Origin: Bacillus spizizenii TU-B-10
GTDB taxonomy: Bacteria > Bacillota > Bacilli > Bacillales > Bacillaceae
NCBI RefSeq assembly: GCF_000227465.1
Contig: NC_016047.1
Location: 1,503,001-1,567,000 of the forward strand
Length of the DNA: 64,000 nt
Direction: 5' to 3'
Position numbers and translations under genes: made by a program. The notes beneath the pieces are model-generated. The model made no database searches. It was not told where the DNA came from and saw nothing but the letters and a program-made list of their open reading frames with translations. Shown in pieces: positions 45,197-54,332 of the stretch; the stretch's first letter is position 1, and every line of letters begins with the position of its first letter.

Positions 45197-45856
45197 ATGA
45201 AAAAAGAAAAAGCAATTGTCGTATTTAGCGGCGGTCAAGACAGCACCACATGCTTACTGTGGGCTCTAAAGGAATTCGAAGAAGTCGAAACGGTGACTTT
45301 TCATTACAATCAGCGTCATTCGCAGGAAATTGAAGTGGCAAAATCCATTGCAGAAAAGCTTGGTGTGAAAAACCATTTGCTCGATATGTCACTTTTAAAT
45401 CAGCTTGCACCGAATGCTCTGACAAGAAATGATATTGATATAGAAGTAAAAGACGGCGAACTGCCATCCACATTTGTTCCGGGCCGCAATTTGGTATTCT
45501 TATCTTTTGCGTCTATCCTTGCATACCAAATTGGCGCGCGCCACATTATTACAGGAGTTTGCGAGACAGACTTCAGTGGTTATCCTGACTGCCGTGATGA
45601 ATTCGTGAAATCTTGCAATGTAACAGTAAACTTGGCGATGGAGAAGCCGTTTGTGATTCATACGCCTCTCATGTGGCTGAATAAGGCAGAAACGTGGAAG
45701 CTTGCAGATGAGCTTGACGCGCTTGATTTTGTAAAAAACAACACGCTGACGTGTTATAACGGCATCATCGCAGACGGCTGCGGCGAATGTCCGGCATGCC
45801 ACCTTCGTTCAAAAGGGTATGAAGAGTATATGGCGATGAAAGGAGAGCGTGCATAA
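45197..45856 (+). CDS. queC: 7-cyano-7-deazaguanine synthase QueC
   Basis: 219 aa; ATG at 45197 behind AAGGAGAGG. PP-loop ATPase motif [17 protein letters not shown] at the N-terminus and zinc-binding cysteines in [10 protein letters not shown] near the C-terminus. Makes preQ0 from 7-carboxy-7-deazaguanine, ammonia and ATP. First gene of queCDEF; its end overlaps queD. Confidence 0.96.
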   Translation: MKKEKAIVVFSGGQDSTTCLLWALKEFEEVETVTFHYNQRHSQEIEVAKSIAEKLGVKNHLLDMSLLNQLAPNALTRNDIDIEVKDGELPSTFVPGRNLVFLSFASILAYQIGARHIITGVCETDFSGYPDCRDEFVKSCNVTVNLAMEKPFVIHTPLMWLNKAETWKLADELDALDFVKNNTLTCYNGIIADGCGECPACHLRSKGYEEYMAMKGERA

Positions 45857-46298
45857 ATTGTTATCTCAAATTTATCCGCAGGCCCAGCATCCTTATTCAT
45901 TTGAATTGAATAAGGACATGCACATCTCAGCTGCTCATTTTATCCCTCGGGAAAGTGCTGGAGCGTGCAGCAGGGTTCACGGGCACACGTATACCGTAAA
46001 TATAACCGTTGCCGGTGACGAACTTGACGACTCCGGCTTCCTTGTCAATTTCAGCGTACTCAAAAAACTGGTGCACGGAAACTATGATCATACGCTTTTA
46101 AATGATCATGAAGATTTTTCTCAGGACGACCGGTATTCGCTGCCGACAACTGAAGTCGTGGCGAAAACGATTTATGACAACGTACAGGCTTATTTAGACA
46201 CATTGGAGAATAAGCCGAGCTGTGTACAGGTGTTTGTCCGTGAAACACCGACAAGCTACTGTGTCTACCGTCCGAAAAAGGGTGGTTTGAATGGCTAA
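45849..46298 (+). CDS. queD: 6-carboxytetrahydropterin synthase QueD
   Basis: 149 aa from the GTG at 45849. A TTG at 45858 has better spacing from the GGAGAG and would give 146 aa, so the start is open. Zinc histidines in MHISAAHFI and RVHGHTY, catalytic Cys in [10 protein letters not shown]. Converts dihydroneopterin triphosphate to 6-carboxytetrahydropterin, the first dedicated step of queuosine synthesis. Overlaps queC and queE by eight bases each. Confidence 0.95.
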   Translation: MHKLLSQIYPQAQHPYSFELNKDMHISAAHFIPRESAGACSRVHGHTYTVNITVAGDELDDSGFLVNFSVLKKLVHGNYDHTLLNDHEDFSQDDRYSLPTTEVVAKTIYDNVQAYLDTLENKPSCVQVFVRETPTSYCVYRPKKGGLNG

Positions 46299-47022
46299 AG
46301 GAATTCCTGTATTAGAAATATTCGGCCCGACGATTCAAGGAGAAGGCATGGTGATCGGACAGAAAACGATGTTCGTCCGTACAGCCGGCTGTGACTATTC
46401 CTGCAGCTGGTGTGACTCCGCCTTCACTTGGGATGGGTCAGCTAAAAAAGATATTCGCTGGCTGACGGCTGAGGAGATTTTTGCAGAGCTTAAGGACATT
46501 GGCGGAGACGCGTTTTCCCACGTGACGATCTCAGGCGGCAACCCGGCCCTGTTAAAGCAGCTGGATGCTTTTATCGAACTGCTGAAGGAAAATAACATCC
46601 GTGCAGCGCTCGAAACCCAGGGGACCGTTTATCAGGATTGGTTTACGCTGATTGATGATCTGACAATTTCTCCAAAACCGCCAAGCTCAAAAATGGTGAC
46701 AAACTTTCAAAAGCTTGATCACATTTTGACTTCGCTTAAAGAGAATAACAGACAGCATGCTTGCAGCTTGAAGGTAGTCATTTTTAATGATGAAGATCTG
46801 GAGTTTGCCAAAACGGTGCACAAACGTTACCCGGGAATCCCGTTTTATTTACAAGTCGGTAATGATGATGTGCATACGACAGATGATCAGTCACTGATTG
46901 CACATTTGCTTGGAAAATATGAAGCGCTTGTTGATAAGGTAGCTGTCGACGCGGAGCTGAATCTGGTCAGAGTGCTTCCGCAGCTCCACACCCTGTTATG
47001 GGGCAACAAACGCGGAGTATAA
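46291..47022 (+). CDS. queE: 7-carboxy-7-deazaguanine synthase QueE (radical SAM)
   Basis: 243 aa; ATG at 46291 overlapping queD. Radical-SAM cluster motif CDYSCSWCD (CxxxCxxC), TISGGNPAL as the SAM-binding GGE-like segment, and a C-terminal region typical of QueE. Ring contraction of carboxytetrahydropterin to carboxydeazaguanine. Third gene of the operon. Confidence 0.95.
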   Translation: MAKGIPVLEIFGPTIQGEGMVIGQKTMFVRTAGCDYSCSWCDSAFTWDGSAKKDIRWLTAEEIFAELKDIGGDAFSHVTISGGNPALLKQLDAFIELLKENNIRAALETQGTVYQDWFTLIDDLTISPKPPSSKMVTNFQKLDHILTSLKENNRQHACSLKVVIFNDEDLEFAKTVHKRYPGIPFYLQVGNDDVHTTDDQSLIAHLLGKYEALVDKVAVDAELNLVRVLPQLHTLLWGNKRGV

Positions 47023-47039
47023 TAGAAAGGAAGATAAAT

Positions 47040-47537
47040 ATGACGACAAGAAAAGAATCAGAATTAGAAGGTGTCACACTGCTTGGCAACCAAGGAACAA
47101 ATTATTTGTTTGAATATGCGCCGGACGTGCTGGAATCCTTCCCGAATAAACATGTAAACCGTGATTACTTTGTAAAATTCAACTGTCCTGAGTTCACATC
47201 TTTATGCCCGAAAACAGGACAGCCTGACTTTGCAACAATCTACATCAGCTACATTCCTGATGAAAAAATGGTTGAAAGCAAATCATTAAAGCTGTATCTG
47301 TTCAGCTTCAGAAACCATGGTGACTTCCACGAAGACTGCATGAACATCATCATGAATGACTTGATCGAATTAATGGACCCGCGCTACATTGAGGTATGGG
47401 GCAAATTCACGCCAAGAGGCGGAATTTCCATTGACCCGTACACAAATTACGGAAAACCGGGCACGAAGTATGAGAAAATGGCCGAATACCGTATGATGAA
47501 CCATGACTTGTATCCGGAGACGATTGATAATCGTTAA
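47040..47537 (+). CDS. queF: NADPH-dependent preQ0 reductase QueF
   Basis: 165 aa; ATG at 47040 behind GAAAGGAAGAT. Unimodular T-fold enzyme: [17 protein letters not shown] with the catalytic Cys, and [20 protein letters not shown], the QueF NADPH motif. Reduces the nitrile of preQ0 to preQ1. Last gene of the operon. A decayed copy of its 3' half lies 3 kb downstream (50526-50686). Confidence 0.96.
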   Translation: MTTRKESELEGVTLLGNQGTNYLFEYAPDVLESFPNKHVNRDYFVKFNCPEFTSLCPKTGQPDFATIYISYIPDEKMVESKSLKLYLFSFRNHGDFHEDCMNIIMNDLIELMDPRYIEVWGKFTPRGGISIDPYTNYGKPGTKYEKMAEYRMMNHDLYPETIDNR

Positions 47538-47562
47538 TGAGAAGTCAACAAAATTAGGTAAG

Positions 47563-47612
47563 GTCACACTTGAAAATGGTTCATTTTATGGGGGAACGTG
47601 TGACTTTTATGC
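47563..47612 (+). terminator. Terminator of queCDEF
   Basis: GTCACACTT pairs with AACGTGTGAC across a loop of about 28 bases, followed by TTTTAT. Confidence 0.65.
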
Positions 47613-47644
47613 AATGAAAAATTGATCGTTCAGAAGTTATTTAA

Positions 47645-47676
47645 GGCGTACAAATGTGTACGTCTTTTTCTTTTTA
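47645..47676 (+). terminator. Second terminator downstream of queF
   Basis: GCGTAC-AAATGT-GTACGT hairpin followed by CTTTTTCTTTTT. There is no ORF between it and the first terminator, so it may be left from a lost gene. Confidence 0.7.
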
Positions 47677-47929
47677 TGCACAAAAATAAACTATTAACTA
47701 CGTCAGAAGGCTAGTCAAATCAAAGAAAAAGTGTTTTGTAAATCGCTTGCTTTTTCTGTGCTGGCGAGAGAAACGATTCATTTTCATTCTCTTACAATTT
47801 CATTTTGCAGGAAGCTATCACGTTATCTCGCACTTGAACATTTTTTATAGACTGGTACCGCGACATATTATTTTACTTATACATACCAATAAAGTAGACA
47901 TTAAAAGGTGAAAGAGAGGGCGAAAATGT
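47677..47929 (+). other. AT-rich gap upstream of ykvP
   Basis: No coding potential seen. It contains the ykvP ribosome site (AAAGAGAGGG) and AT-rich candidate sporulation promoter elements (CATATTATTTTAC near 47865, CATACC near 47882), none convincing. Strain 168 has ykvN and ykvO in this interval, from memory; neither is present here. Confidence 0.5.
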
Positions 47930-49126
47930 GTGAAAATTCTTTTCCTCGAGAGTCATCCCATGTGGCTCTATGGTTTACCGAATGGGTTTAGGGAAGCAGG
48001 ACATATCGTAATGATTTCGGGTCCTGTAAGTCGGGAAAATATCACTGAAATGATAGACGAATTTAAACCAGATCTAATAGTATCTATGGGATGGACACCA
48101 GAGCATTCAAGGGAAAAGCAAATCTGGATTCGCAACGCAACTAAAAAGGTGAATATCCCCCTTGTTTATTGGGCAACTGAAGACCCACTGCACACTCAAA
48201 ACTTTACCATCCCGTTAATTAAAAAGATGAAACCGGATTTTGTTTTCACGGTTACGCCTTCTCTGTGTAAAACTTATGAAAGCATGGGGATTAAAGCAGC
48301 CCACTTAGACTTTGCCTATCACGAAAGTATACATCACCAGATTAAACCATTAGCAAAATACAGTTGTGATATAGCAGTGGTAGCTAATGCTTACCCTAAT
48401 TTTCTTGAAGAACATCCGGAAGTGTTCCGTTCGTCCTCTTTAAAAACGCTTATTCGTCCTCTTATACGAAAGGGTATTCGCATTGATTTTTGGGGGAGAA
48501 ATTGGGAAAACATGAGTAAATATATAGGAAGAGAAATTCCCCGCAATTGGATCCATGGATACCTTGATTATACTGAAGCGTATAAAGTTTACAGTTCAGC
48601 AAAAATCATTATCGGATTGCAAAACTGTGAAAGCCAACTTACGCAACGCACCTATGAGATTCTTGGTTCCGGGGGGTTTTTATTGACATCGGATACACCA
48701 GCAGTTCGAGATAAATTCAAACCTGGTCGCGATCTTATCGTTTCTTCCTCACCCAAAGAAACATTGGAAAAGGTTAAATACTATTTGAATCATGATAGCG
48801 AGAGAAAAAAGATTCGGATAAACGGTAAAAAGGCTGTAAAGAAAGATTCCTATCGGCATAGAGCTGAGAAAATGATTGAGGTGCTAAAAAGCAGAGGAAT
48901 CTTAAGAAACGTAGGGGAAACCATTCATTATGTAGATGTCCTCAAAGAAAAATACGAGATTCATCATGTTACTCCCGGTGAAACATTATCAAAAATTGCA
49001 AGGAAGTATAATGTTTCCCTTCAGCAGATCATGGAGCTTAATCATTTCAAATCGGATCAAATATATGCTGGACAAATTATTAAGATTAGAGAGAAACGGT
49101 CTAGAGATGTAAACAAATTTTTCTAA
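47930..49126 (+). CDS. ykvP: CgeB-like spore glycosyltransferase with LysM tail, YkvP
   Basis: 398 aa; GTG at 47930 behind AAAGAGAGGG. Residues 1-325 form a CgeB/DUF3880-type glycosyltransferase: [20 protein letters not shown] at the start, [10 protein letters not shown], and [20 protein letters not shown] for the sugar-nucleotide site. Residues about 343-390 are a LysM domain ([20 protein letters not shown], then [11 protein letters not shown]). CgeB works on the outer spore crust, so YkvP is probably a spore-surface or cortex-bound glycosyltransferase. AT-richer than its neighbours. 15 bases before ykzQ. Confidence 0.85.
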   Translation: MKILFLESHPMWLYGLPNGFREAGHIVMISGPVSRENITEMIDEFKPDLIVSMGWTPEHSREKQIWIRNATKKVNIPLVYWATEDPLHTQNFTIPLIKKMKPDFVFTVTPSLCKTYESMGIKAAHLDFAYHESIHHQIKPLAKYSCDIAVVANAYPNFLEEHPEVFRSSSLKTLIRPLIRKGIRIDFWGRNWENMSKYIGREIPRNWIHGYLDYTEAYKVYSSAKIIIGLQNCESQLTQRTYEILGSGGFLLTSDTPAVRDKFKPGRDLIVSSSPKETLEKVKYYLNHDSERKKIRINGKKAVKKDSYRHRAEKMIEVLKSRGILRNVGETIHYVDVLKEKYEIHHVTPGETLSKIARKYNVSLQQIMELNHFKSDQIYAGQIIKIREKRSRDVNKFF

Positions 49127-49141
49127 AGGAGAGTCATATGA

Positions 49142-49369
49142 ATGAAGGGAAAAATACCTAAAACAAGAAATCAAGCGAATAAAGTAAAAAGAACGCCTCG
49201 TTATATGGAATTTCCCGTAACATATGAAGTTTATCATGTGGAACCTGGCGATACATTATGGGCGATTTCCAAATCCTTTAATATTCCGGTACAACAACTT
49301 ATGAATCTTAATAAAATTTCTTCAGATAGAATTTATCCAGGACAAATTATAAAGATAAGAGAAAGATAA
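49142..49369 (+). CDS. ykzQ: Single LysM-domain protein YkzQ
   Basis: 75 aa; ATG at 49142 behind AAAGGAGAG; an ATG four bases earlier gives only seven codons. Basic N-terminus (KGKIPKTRNQANKVKR) and one LysM domain (YHVEPGDTLWAISKSFNIPV, then DRIYPGQIIKI). LysM binds peptidoglycan. The domain is nearly the same as the YkvP tail. Without a catalytic domain it resembles the detached N-terminal half of a LysM-GH18 spore hydrolase; the GH18 half follows 90 bases later as ykvQ. Confidence 0.82.
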   Translation: MKGKIPKTRNQANKVKRTPRYMEFPVTYEVYHVEPGDTLWAISKSFNIPVQQLMNLNKISSDRIYPGQIIKIRER

Positions 49370-49459
49370 TCTTTGAGAAACGAAACAAATTGAAATGATC
49401 AGTCTTCATTTTTTTATTTGTTGGGAACTTGATATTTTTGGGGGTGAAGGGGTTATGAG

Positions 49460-50395
49460 ATGTTTCAAATGAGCTATTTCTATTCTGGATTAGGTAGCGA
49501 TTTTATTCAACACGTTGATCAAACGAACGGAGTATTAAATGTCGTGTCTCCTGATTTTTTCTATATCAGAAAAGATGGATTATTACTTCTCCGTTCAGCT
49601 GATCCCGATGTGATTAAAACTCTTCATAGAAGAAAATTAAAAGTAGTTCCTTTTCTAAGCAATCATTGGAATCAGGATTTGGGACGATTTGCATTAAAGA
49701 ACCGAGTGCTTTTGGCTAAACAAATTTCTCATGCAATAGAAGAACTAGATTTGGACGGAGTTAATATCGATATAGAAAACCTTACAGAAAAAGATCGGAA
49801 GGCATTTACGGATTTTGTTAGACTGGTAAGAAAAAGTATTCCTGGACATAAAGAGGTATCAGTTGCAGTGGCGGCAAATCCTTTTGGCTGGACGAAGGGC
49901 TGGCACGGATCATATGATTACGAAAATTTAGCAAAATATGCAGACTATCTTATGGTTATGGCCTATGATGAAAGCCGCCTTGCTGGGCCTACTGCAAGTG
50001 TAGGATGGGTGGAAAGGTCCATTCAATATGCTCTAACCCAAAAAATCTCCCCTCAAAAACTAGTTTTAGGATTGCCATTCTATGGCCGCTGCTGGATGAA
50101 TGGCGAATCTAATTCCCAAGCCATTCCCCTTTACCTTGTTGACTCATTAGTAAAAAGACATAACGGGACAATTATTTTTGACACAAAGAGTCAATCTCCA
50201 AAAGCGGTGTTTACGATCAATCACGACAAGAAGGGTCCATTACCTTCAGGAACATATACATTATGGTTTGAAAATGAACAGTCACTCAGAGCAAAAATAA
50301 AAATCGTTCAAAAATATAATCTGAAAGGCCTTGGCAGCTGGAGTCTTGGACAAGAGGATTCGTCAGTCTGGAATAAAGTGTTTAAAAATATATAA
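49460..50395 (+). CDS. ykvQ: GH18-family spore peptidoglycan glucosaminidase YkvQ
   Basis: 311 aa; ATG at 49460 behind GGGGTGAAGGGG. A complete GH18 barrel of the YaaH/SleL type: [16 protein letters not shown] with the catalytic Glu, [27 protein letters not shown] and [16 protein letters not shown]. It lacks the N-terminal LysM repeats usual in this subfamily. Probably cleaves spore cortex or wall fragments between N-acetylglucosamine residues. No signal peptide, as expected for a coat protein made in the mother cell. Confidence 0.85.
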   Translation: MFQMSYFYSGLGSDFIQHVDQTNGVLNVVSPDFFYIRKDGLLLLRSADPDVIKTLHRRKLKVVPFLSNHWNQDLGRFALKNRVLLAKQISHAIEELDLDGVNIDIENLTEKDRKAFTDFVRLVRKSIPGHKEVSVAVAANPFGWTKGWHGSYDYENLAKYADYLMVMAYDESRLAGPTASVGWVERSIQYALTQKISPQKLVLGLPFYGRCWMNGESNSQAIPLYLVDSLVKRHNGTIIFDTKSQSPKAVFTINHDKKGPLPSGTYTLWFENEQSLRAKIKIVQKYNLKGLGSWSLGQEDSSVWNKVFKNI

Positions 50396-50525
50396 GGATT
50401 TATAGTTCTAAGCAAAATCCAAGATAATTGTAATGAATCTCTAAATCTTGGACATACTGAAAAGCATTTATTACGGGTACAGGTAAAACAGTGAGGACAA
50501 GGGTTGAATTCCAAAGGCCCTTGTC
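50396..50525 (+). other. Gap after ykvQ with an inverted repeat
   Basis: GGACAAGGG (about 50494) pairs with CCCTTGTCC (about 50517), but there is no T tract. No ORF is supported. Confidence 0.5.
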
Positions 50526-50686
50526 CCATGAACAACTTGATTGAATTAGAGGACCCGCTACATTGAAGTATGGGGCAAATTGATCCGTGGTCCGTACACA
50601 AATGACGGAAAGCCTGGAACAAAGTATGAGAAGATGGCTGAGTACTGCATGCATGATGGATCATGACTTGTTAATAATCGTTAATA
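50526..50686 (+). pseudogene. Decayed partial duplicate of queF 3' end
   Basis: Aligns by eye with queF from about 47340 to its stop. Shared blocks include ACTTGATTGAATTA, CTACATTGAAGTATGGGGCA, CCGTACACAAAT, AAAGTATGAGAA and TAATCGTTAAT. It is broken by deletions (one removes the GGCGGAATTTCC region), single-base losses and substitutions, so no frame survives. It has no start. It marks the right flank of the ykvP-ykzQ-ykvQ module. Confidence 0.85.
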
Positions 50687-50943
50687 TAGTTTCTTCTGAA
50701 AAATGCAGGGGATTTTTTACATAAAAAAGACGAGTGAATTCGGGGGGGATTCCACTCGCCGCTTTCTAATGAAAAGACGGGATGCTGGATGGCAGCTCGT
50801 CTGTTTTATTATAGTTGATCGAACATATGTTTGTAAAGGTGTCTTTTCTAAAGAATTGGTTAACATAATAGGTCAGAACAGATTCATTGTAAACGTTCGC
50901 TAAGGTATGCTAAGATGCATGAACTATAAAGGAGTGAAATGAA
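50687..50943 (+). other. Non-coding gap before ykvR with an orphan terminator
   Basis: Holds a hairpin CGAGTG (50731-50736) / CACTCG (50753-50758) whose T tract lies on the minus strand, although no minus-strand gene ends here. A promoter for ykvR is possible: TTGTAA near 50888 and TAAGAT 18 bases later. A 66-codon ORF (50703-50903) has no ribosome site. Confidence 0.5.
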
Positions 50944-51234
50944 GTGAAGACATTGCGATTAAACGATGTAACATTAGAAATGGCTGCATATCAAAAGGAG
51001 AGCGAGCCGAAGCGCAAAATTGCATTTACCCTAAACGTTACGAGCGAGACTTACCATGATATCGCTGTCCTGTTGTATGAAAAAACGTTTAACGTCGAGG
51101 TTCCGGAACGAAATCTTGCCTTCCGGGGGGAAATTACAAATTATTCAACGTCATTGACCAACCTGTATGAAGCAGGATCTGTCAGCGAGTTCTATATAGA
51201 AATAACGGAAACAGACCAAAACGCCGATTCATAA
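50944..51234 (+). CDS. ykvR: Small protein YkvR (DUF3219)
   Basis: 96 aa; GTG at 50944, nine bases after GGAGTG; an ATG at 50939 gives two codons only. Compact beta-rich protein: LRLNDVTLEMAAYQKESEPK then KIAFTLNVTSETYHDIAVLL and a conserved end VSEFYIEITETDQNADS. Soluble, no known activity. The family name is from memory. Terminator shared with ykvS. Confidence 0.8.
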   Translation: MKTLRLNDVTLEMAAYQKESEPKRKIAFTLNVTSETYHDIAVLLYEKTFNVEVPERNLAFRGEITNYSTSLTNLYEAGSVSEFYIEITETDQNADS

Positions 51235-51248
51235 TCGGTGTTTTTGAT

Positions 51249-51276
51249 GTAAAAAAGCTGCCGGCCGGCAGCTTTT
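51249..51276. terminator. Bidirectional terminator between ykvR and ykvS
   Basis: AAAAGCTGCCGG pairs with CCGGCAGCTTTT, a perfect palindrome with A and T flanks. Confidence 0.85.
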
Positions 51277-51354
51277 GAGAAAGCGAATTTCATATGTAAG
51301 GTGTTTAATTGTCCGTCTTGCAGTTTTTGCGAATGAATGTGGAAATGAGGAGGT

Positions 51355-51540
51355 TTAATAGGAGTCTCTGATGATCTTATAATTTTTATGATTAACAACT
51401 GTCAATGAATCTAACTCAAGATCCCGATAGTTATCCATAATCGTGACATCAACGATTACAGAATTCTCATTTACTTTTTCAACAACACCGGTTAATCCGT
51501 TTTTAAATTCAATGACGTTTCCAACCTTAGCGATTTTCAC
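51355..51540 (-). CDS. ykvS: Small protein YkvS (DUF2187, KOW-like)
   Basis: 61 aa; GTG at 51540 behind AAAGGAGAGG on the minus strand. The beta-barrel-like KIAKVGNVIEFKNGLTGVVE then NSVIVDVTIMDNYRDLELD resembles a KOW or SH3-like fold found in DUF2187. Function unknown. Confidence 0.8.
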   Translation of the reverse strand: MKIAKVGNVIEFKNGLTGVVEKVNENSVIVDVTIMDNYRDLELDSLTVVNHKNYKIIRDSY

Positions 51541-51704
51541 AAGCTTCCTCTCCTTTAAACATAATAATGCCTTTTGAAAGTATTTTGCAGTATTTTCATT
51601 GAGAAGTAAAGCGATAAGGAGTTTTATCTCCCTAATGAATTGTCCTGACGTTATAAAGATGGTATATTGATTTTCGTCAAAAGAAAGAAAAGGGGGAATT
51701 TTCG

Positions 51705-51899
51705 TTGCGTCCCGAAGAGATTACAGAAATGATTGAACAGCTGCGCACCGGCGCAATAAACGAACTGAGAGTCCAGAAAGAGCATTTCCTGGATTTCAGG
51801 GCTGTGTTATCTAAACAAGATGATTTTAAACATTTCCGAGGAATTGCCCAGCAAGGCGGAGATGTTATATTTCAATACTTAGAACAGCCAAGAAGCTGA
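51705..51899 (+). CDS. ykzS: Small conserved protein YkzS
   Basis: 64 aa; TTG at 51705 behind AAGGGGG. Helical: [20 protein letters not shown] then [20 protein letters not shown] and a short Gly-rich loop. Soluble. No recognised function. Monocistronic with a terminator immediately after the stop. Confidence 0.75.
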
Positions 51900-51928
51900 A
51901 GGTTTCTCATACGTGAGAAGCCTTTTTA
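51898..51928 (+). terminator. Terminator of ykzS
   Basis: AAGGTTTCTCA pairs with TGAGAAGCCTT, followed by TTTTT. Confidence 0.85.
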
Positions 51929-52197
51929 TCATATATGACAGAATACAGGCTCTTTATTACACTCAGTTGTAACAGATGTAAACAAAATGTAAAACGCCAA
52001 AAATGGATAAACATGTTTTGAATTGACAAGATTTATAGAATTTCAAGCTGTTTTTCTTCCATTAACCAGCCTGTCATCCGGTATATTCCATCCTGATGCC
52101 TCCTTGGGAGAGTTGGAAAATCTTTTTCCGTGAAAATGAATGGATCTCTTGTTAAGGTTATGAAGTGTTTTTTTGAGCACTTTAAGGAGGAAACTGT

Positions 52198-52827
52198 ATG
52201 ACGACGAAATTCACTGCTCTGGCTGTTTTTCTTCTTTGTTTCATGCCTGCAGCAAAAATTGAACATACACAAGCTTCACTACTGAGCACAAAGAAGACAA
52301 AACATGAAGAAGCGAAATGGCTTACACATATAGATCAAGACAAAGACGAATCTTTCCCTTCACTGTCTGCTGATAAGGACCAGAAAAAAATAAAGCCGAT
52401 CAAGCTATCAGCACACACTGAAAAGAAAGAGAAAGACAAGCCGACCAAAACAACTGAAAAGAAAGAAACATATACACAGTCTGAAAAAGATCTGCTGTCC
52501 CGTCTCGTTCACGCAGAGGCTAAGGGAGAATCCTATAAAGGCAAGGTCGCCGTAGCAAGCGTTGTGCTGAACAGAACGGAGAAAAAAGGTTTTCCTGATA
52601 CAATTAGAGGGGTTATTTATCAGAAAAATGCCTTTGAACCGGTTGCAAACGGAAGCATTAATCAAAAGCCTGATAAAGAATCGATTGCTGCTGCTGAAGA
52701 AGCGCTGTCCTCAAAAAATAGAGAAACAGATGCCATATTTTTTTATAATCCGAAAACAGCGTCAGATGATTGGATTCGTTCAAGGAAAATCATAGAAAAA
52801 ATCGGCAGGCACGTTTTTGCCATCTAA
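52198..52827 (+). CDS. ykvT: SleB-type cell-wall hydrolase YkvT
   Basis: 209 aa; ATG at 52198 behind AAGGAGGAAAC. Signal peptide ([17 protein letters not shown]), a long Lys/Glu-rich linker (about 25-92), then a Hydrolase_2 domain (about 98-209): [20 protein letters not shown] with the catalytic Glu, and [19 protein letters not shown]. Same catalytic family as SleB and CwlJ, which break spore cortex muramic-lactam bonds. No peptidoglycan-binding repeat is present. Probably spore or sporangium wall. Confidence 0.88.
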   Translation: MTTKFTALAVFLLCFMPAAKIEHTQASLLSTKKTKHEEAKWLTHIDQDKDESFPSLSADKDQKKIKPIKLSAHTEKKEKDKPTKTTEKKETYTQSEKDLLSRLVHAEAKGESYKGKVAVASVVLNRTEKKGFPDTIRGVIYQKNAFEPVANGSINQKPDKESIAAAEEALSSKNRETDAIFFYNPKTASDDWIRSRKIIEKIGRHVFAI

Positions 52828-52866
52828 GCATAGAAGAGACAATTTGTCTCAGCTGTGCTTTTTTAC
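52828..52866 (+). terminator. Terminator of ykvT
   Basis: AAGCATAG pairs with CTGTGCTT, with an inner GAGACAA/TTGTCTC stem and T tract. Confidence 0.8.
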
Positions 52867-52944
52867 ATATAAAGAGTAAAAATAAAATAATTTTTGAACT
52901 TGTCTCATATGATGTTGGTAGTACAAGAGACAAGGAGAGACATC

Positions 52945-54282
52945 ATGAATCGATTTGTGAAAGGGATCATTCTTTTATCCATTGCCGCCTTTTTCGCTGA
53001 ATGCCTTGAATTTGTCGTGAATATGATTTTGGCGCGGGAGCTTGGCGAGCACGGGATGGGGCTTTACATGAGTATTTTGCCCACGATCTTTTTAATTATA
53101 GTCATCGCAAGCCTGGAACTGCCGATCTCAATTTCTAAATTCATTGCCGAATCAAACCCTAAGCTTCATGAAAGCATGCTGAGGCACGCATTCAGAATGA
53201 CGGTCGTTTTTACAGCGTTTTCTACTGCTGCTGCCAGTATTGCGCTTCCGTTTATTCCGGTATTTGATACATACCACCCGTTTATTAAAGGGATTGTCAT
53301 CGGCTTAATTCCTATTGTCGCCTTTACTTCAATCGCCAGGGGCTATTTTATGGGTGTACAAAAAATGGGGAAGATCGCAATCGCCAATGTGCTGAAAAAA
53401 ATCATCCAGCTCTTGTGCTTATTCCTCTTTTTTCAATGGTATTCATTTGAATTGGATATGGCTGTGCTGATTTCCTTGTTTGTCCTCGTCGTGAGTGATG
53501 TGGTTGTGCTTGTTTATTTATATTCACAATTTATCATGGCGAGGCGAGCGGTATCCGGCCAGCAGCACATTCATTTGCGTGGAAAGGATGTAAGAAAAAG
53601 ACTGCTTGCCGTTTCCATTCCTACAACAGGGCTGCGCATTTTTCATGCGGTTGTCAATGCGATTGAACCCTTTTTAGTAAAAGGAGCGCTTTTGGCTGCG
53701 GGCGTTGCCGGGACAGCGGCGATCGATCAATATGGAATGCTGGCCGGTGTGGCTGTGACGATAGGGTCGTTCCCTGCTTTTATTGCCCATTCGTTAATGG
53801 TTGTCATGATACCGAGTATCTCGGAAGCTTATGCGCTTTCGCAATATGACGTCGTATTAAAAAGACTGAAGCAGTCGATTTTCATTACGTTTGGCTACGG
53901 CATACCGGCCGTCTGGATCATGTTCCAGTTTGCGGGACCGCTCACACATTTGTTTTTTCACTCCCCCGAAGCGCAGTATTACTTGCAGCTGTTGTGGCCT
54001 TACTTTCTCTTTCATCTGTTTGTCATGCCGCTGCAGGCGTGCTTAATCGGGATGGGGTTTGTTAAAGAAGCTTTTTATCACAATGTCTGGAGCCATATCG
54101 TGGCCCTAAGTATGATGTATGTGCTGGGATCAATGGAGAATTTGCAAATGCTCGGGATTATCCTAGGGATGAACACTGGCATGATTTTGCTGACGAGCCT
54201 TCACTATACACAGATTTGCAAAGCGCTGCGGGTATCTGTTTTCCTTACGGGAGGAAACAGAACACCGCGAATTGAAGGATGA
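52945..54282 (+). CDS. ykvU: SpoVB-like membrane exporter YkvU
   Basis: 445 aa; ATG at 52945 (MNRFVKGIILLSIAAFFAEC) behind AAGGAGAG; the longer frame is upstream noise. Twelve to fourteen transmembrane helices of the polysaccharide transporter/MATE superfamily, closest to SpoVB, which is linked to spore cortex lipid II flipping. 50 bases before stoA. In B. subtilis the ykvU-stoA pair is expressed in the mother cell. Upstream CATATGAT near 52907 may be a sigma-E -10 box, weakly supported. Confidence 0.88.
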   Translation: MNRFVKGIILLSIAAFFAECLEFVVNMILARELGEHGMGLYMSILPTIFLIIVIASLELPISISKFIAESNPKLHESMLRHAFRMTVVFTAFSTAAASIALPFIPVFDTYHPFIKGIVIGLIPIVAFTSIARGYFMGVQKMGKIAIANVLKKIIQLLCLFLFFQWYSFELDMAVLISLFVLVVSDVVVLVYLYSQFIMARRAVSGQQHIHLRGKDVRKRLLAVSIPTTGLRIFHAVVNAIEPFLVKGALLAAGVAGTAAIDQYGMLAGVAVTIGSFPAFIAHSLMVVMIPSISEAYALSQYDVVLKRLKQSIFITFGYGIPAVWIMFQFAGPLTHLFFHSPEAQYYLQLLWPYFLFHLFVMPLQACLIGMGFVKEAFYHNVWSHIVALSMMYVLGSMENLQMLGIILGMNTGMILLTSLHYTQICKALRVSVFLTGGNRTPRIEG

Positions 54283-54332
54283 TAAAGAAAAAGCAGGGGC
54301 AAGCTAATTGAAAAGCATGAAAGGAAGATTCC

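Noticed and set aside
50703..50903. 66-codon plus-strand ORF before ykvR
   Set aside because: No ribosome site; it crosses a hairpin and the probable ykvR promoter, and its product has no protein-like pattern.
52033..52272. 79-codon minus-strand ORF upstream of ykvT
   Set aside because: The last 28 residues look protein-like, but no start codon stands at a usable distance from the AAGGAGG present, and the rest is antisense to the ykvT signal peptide.
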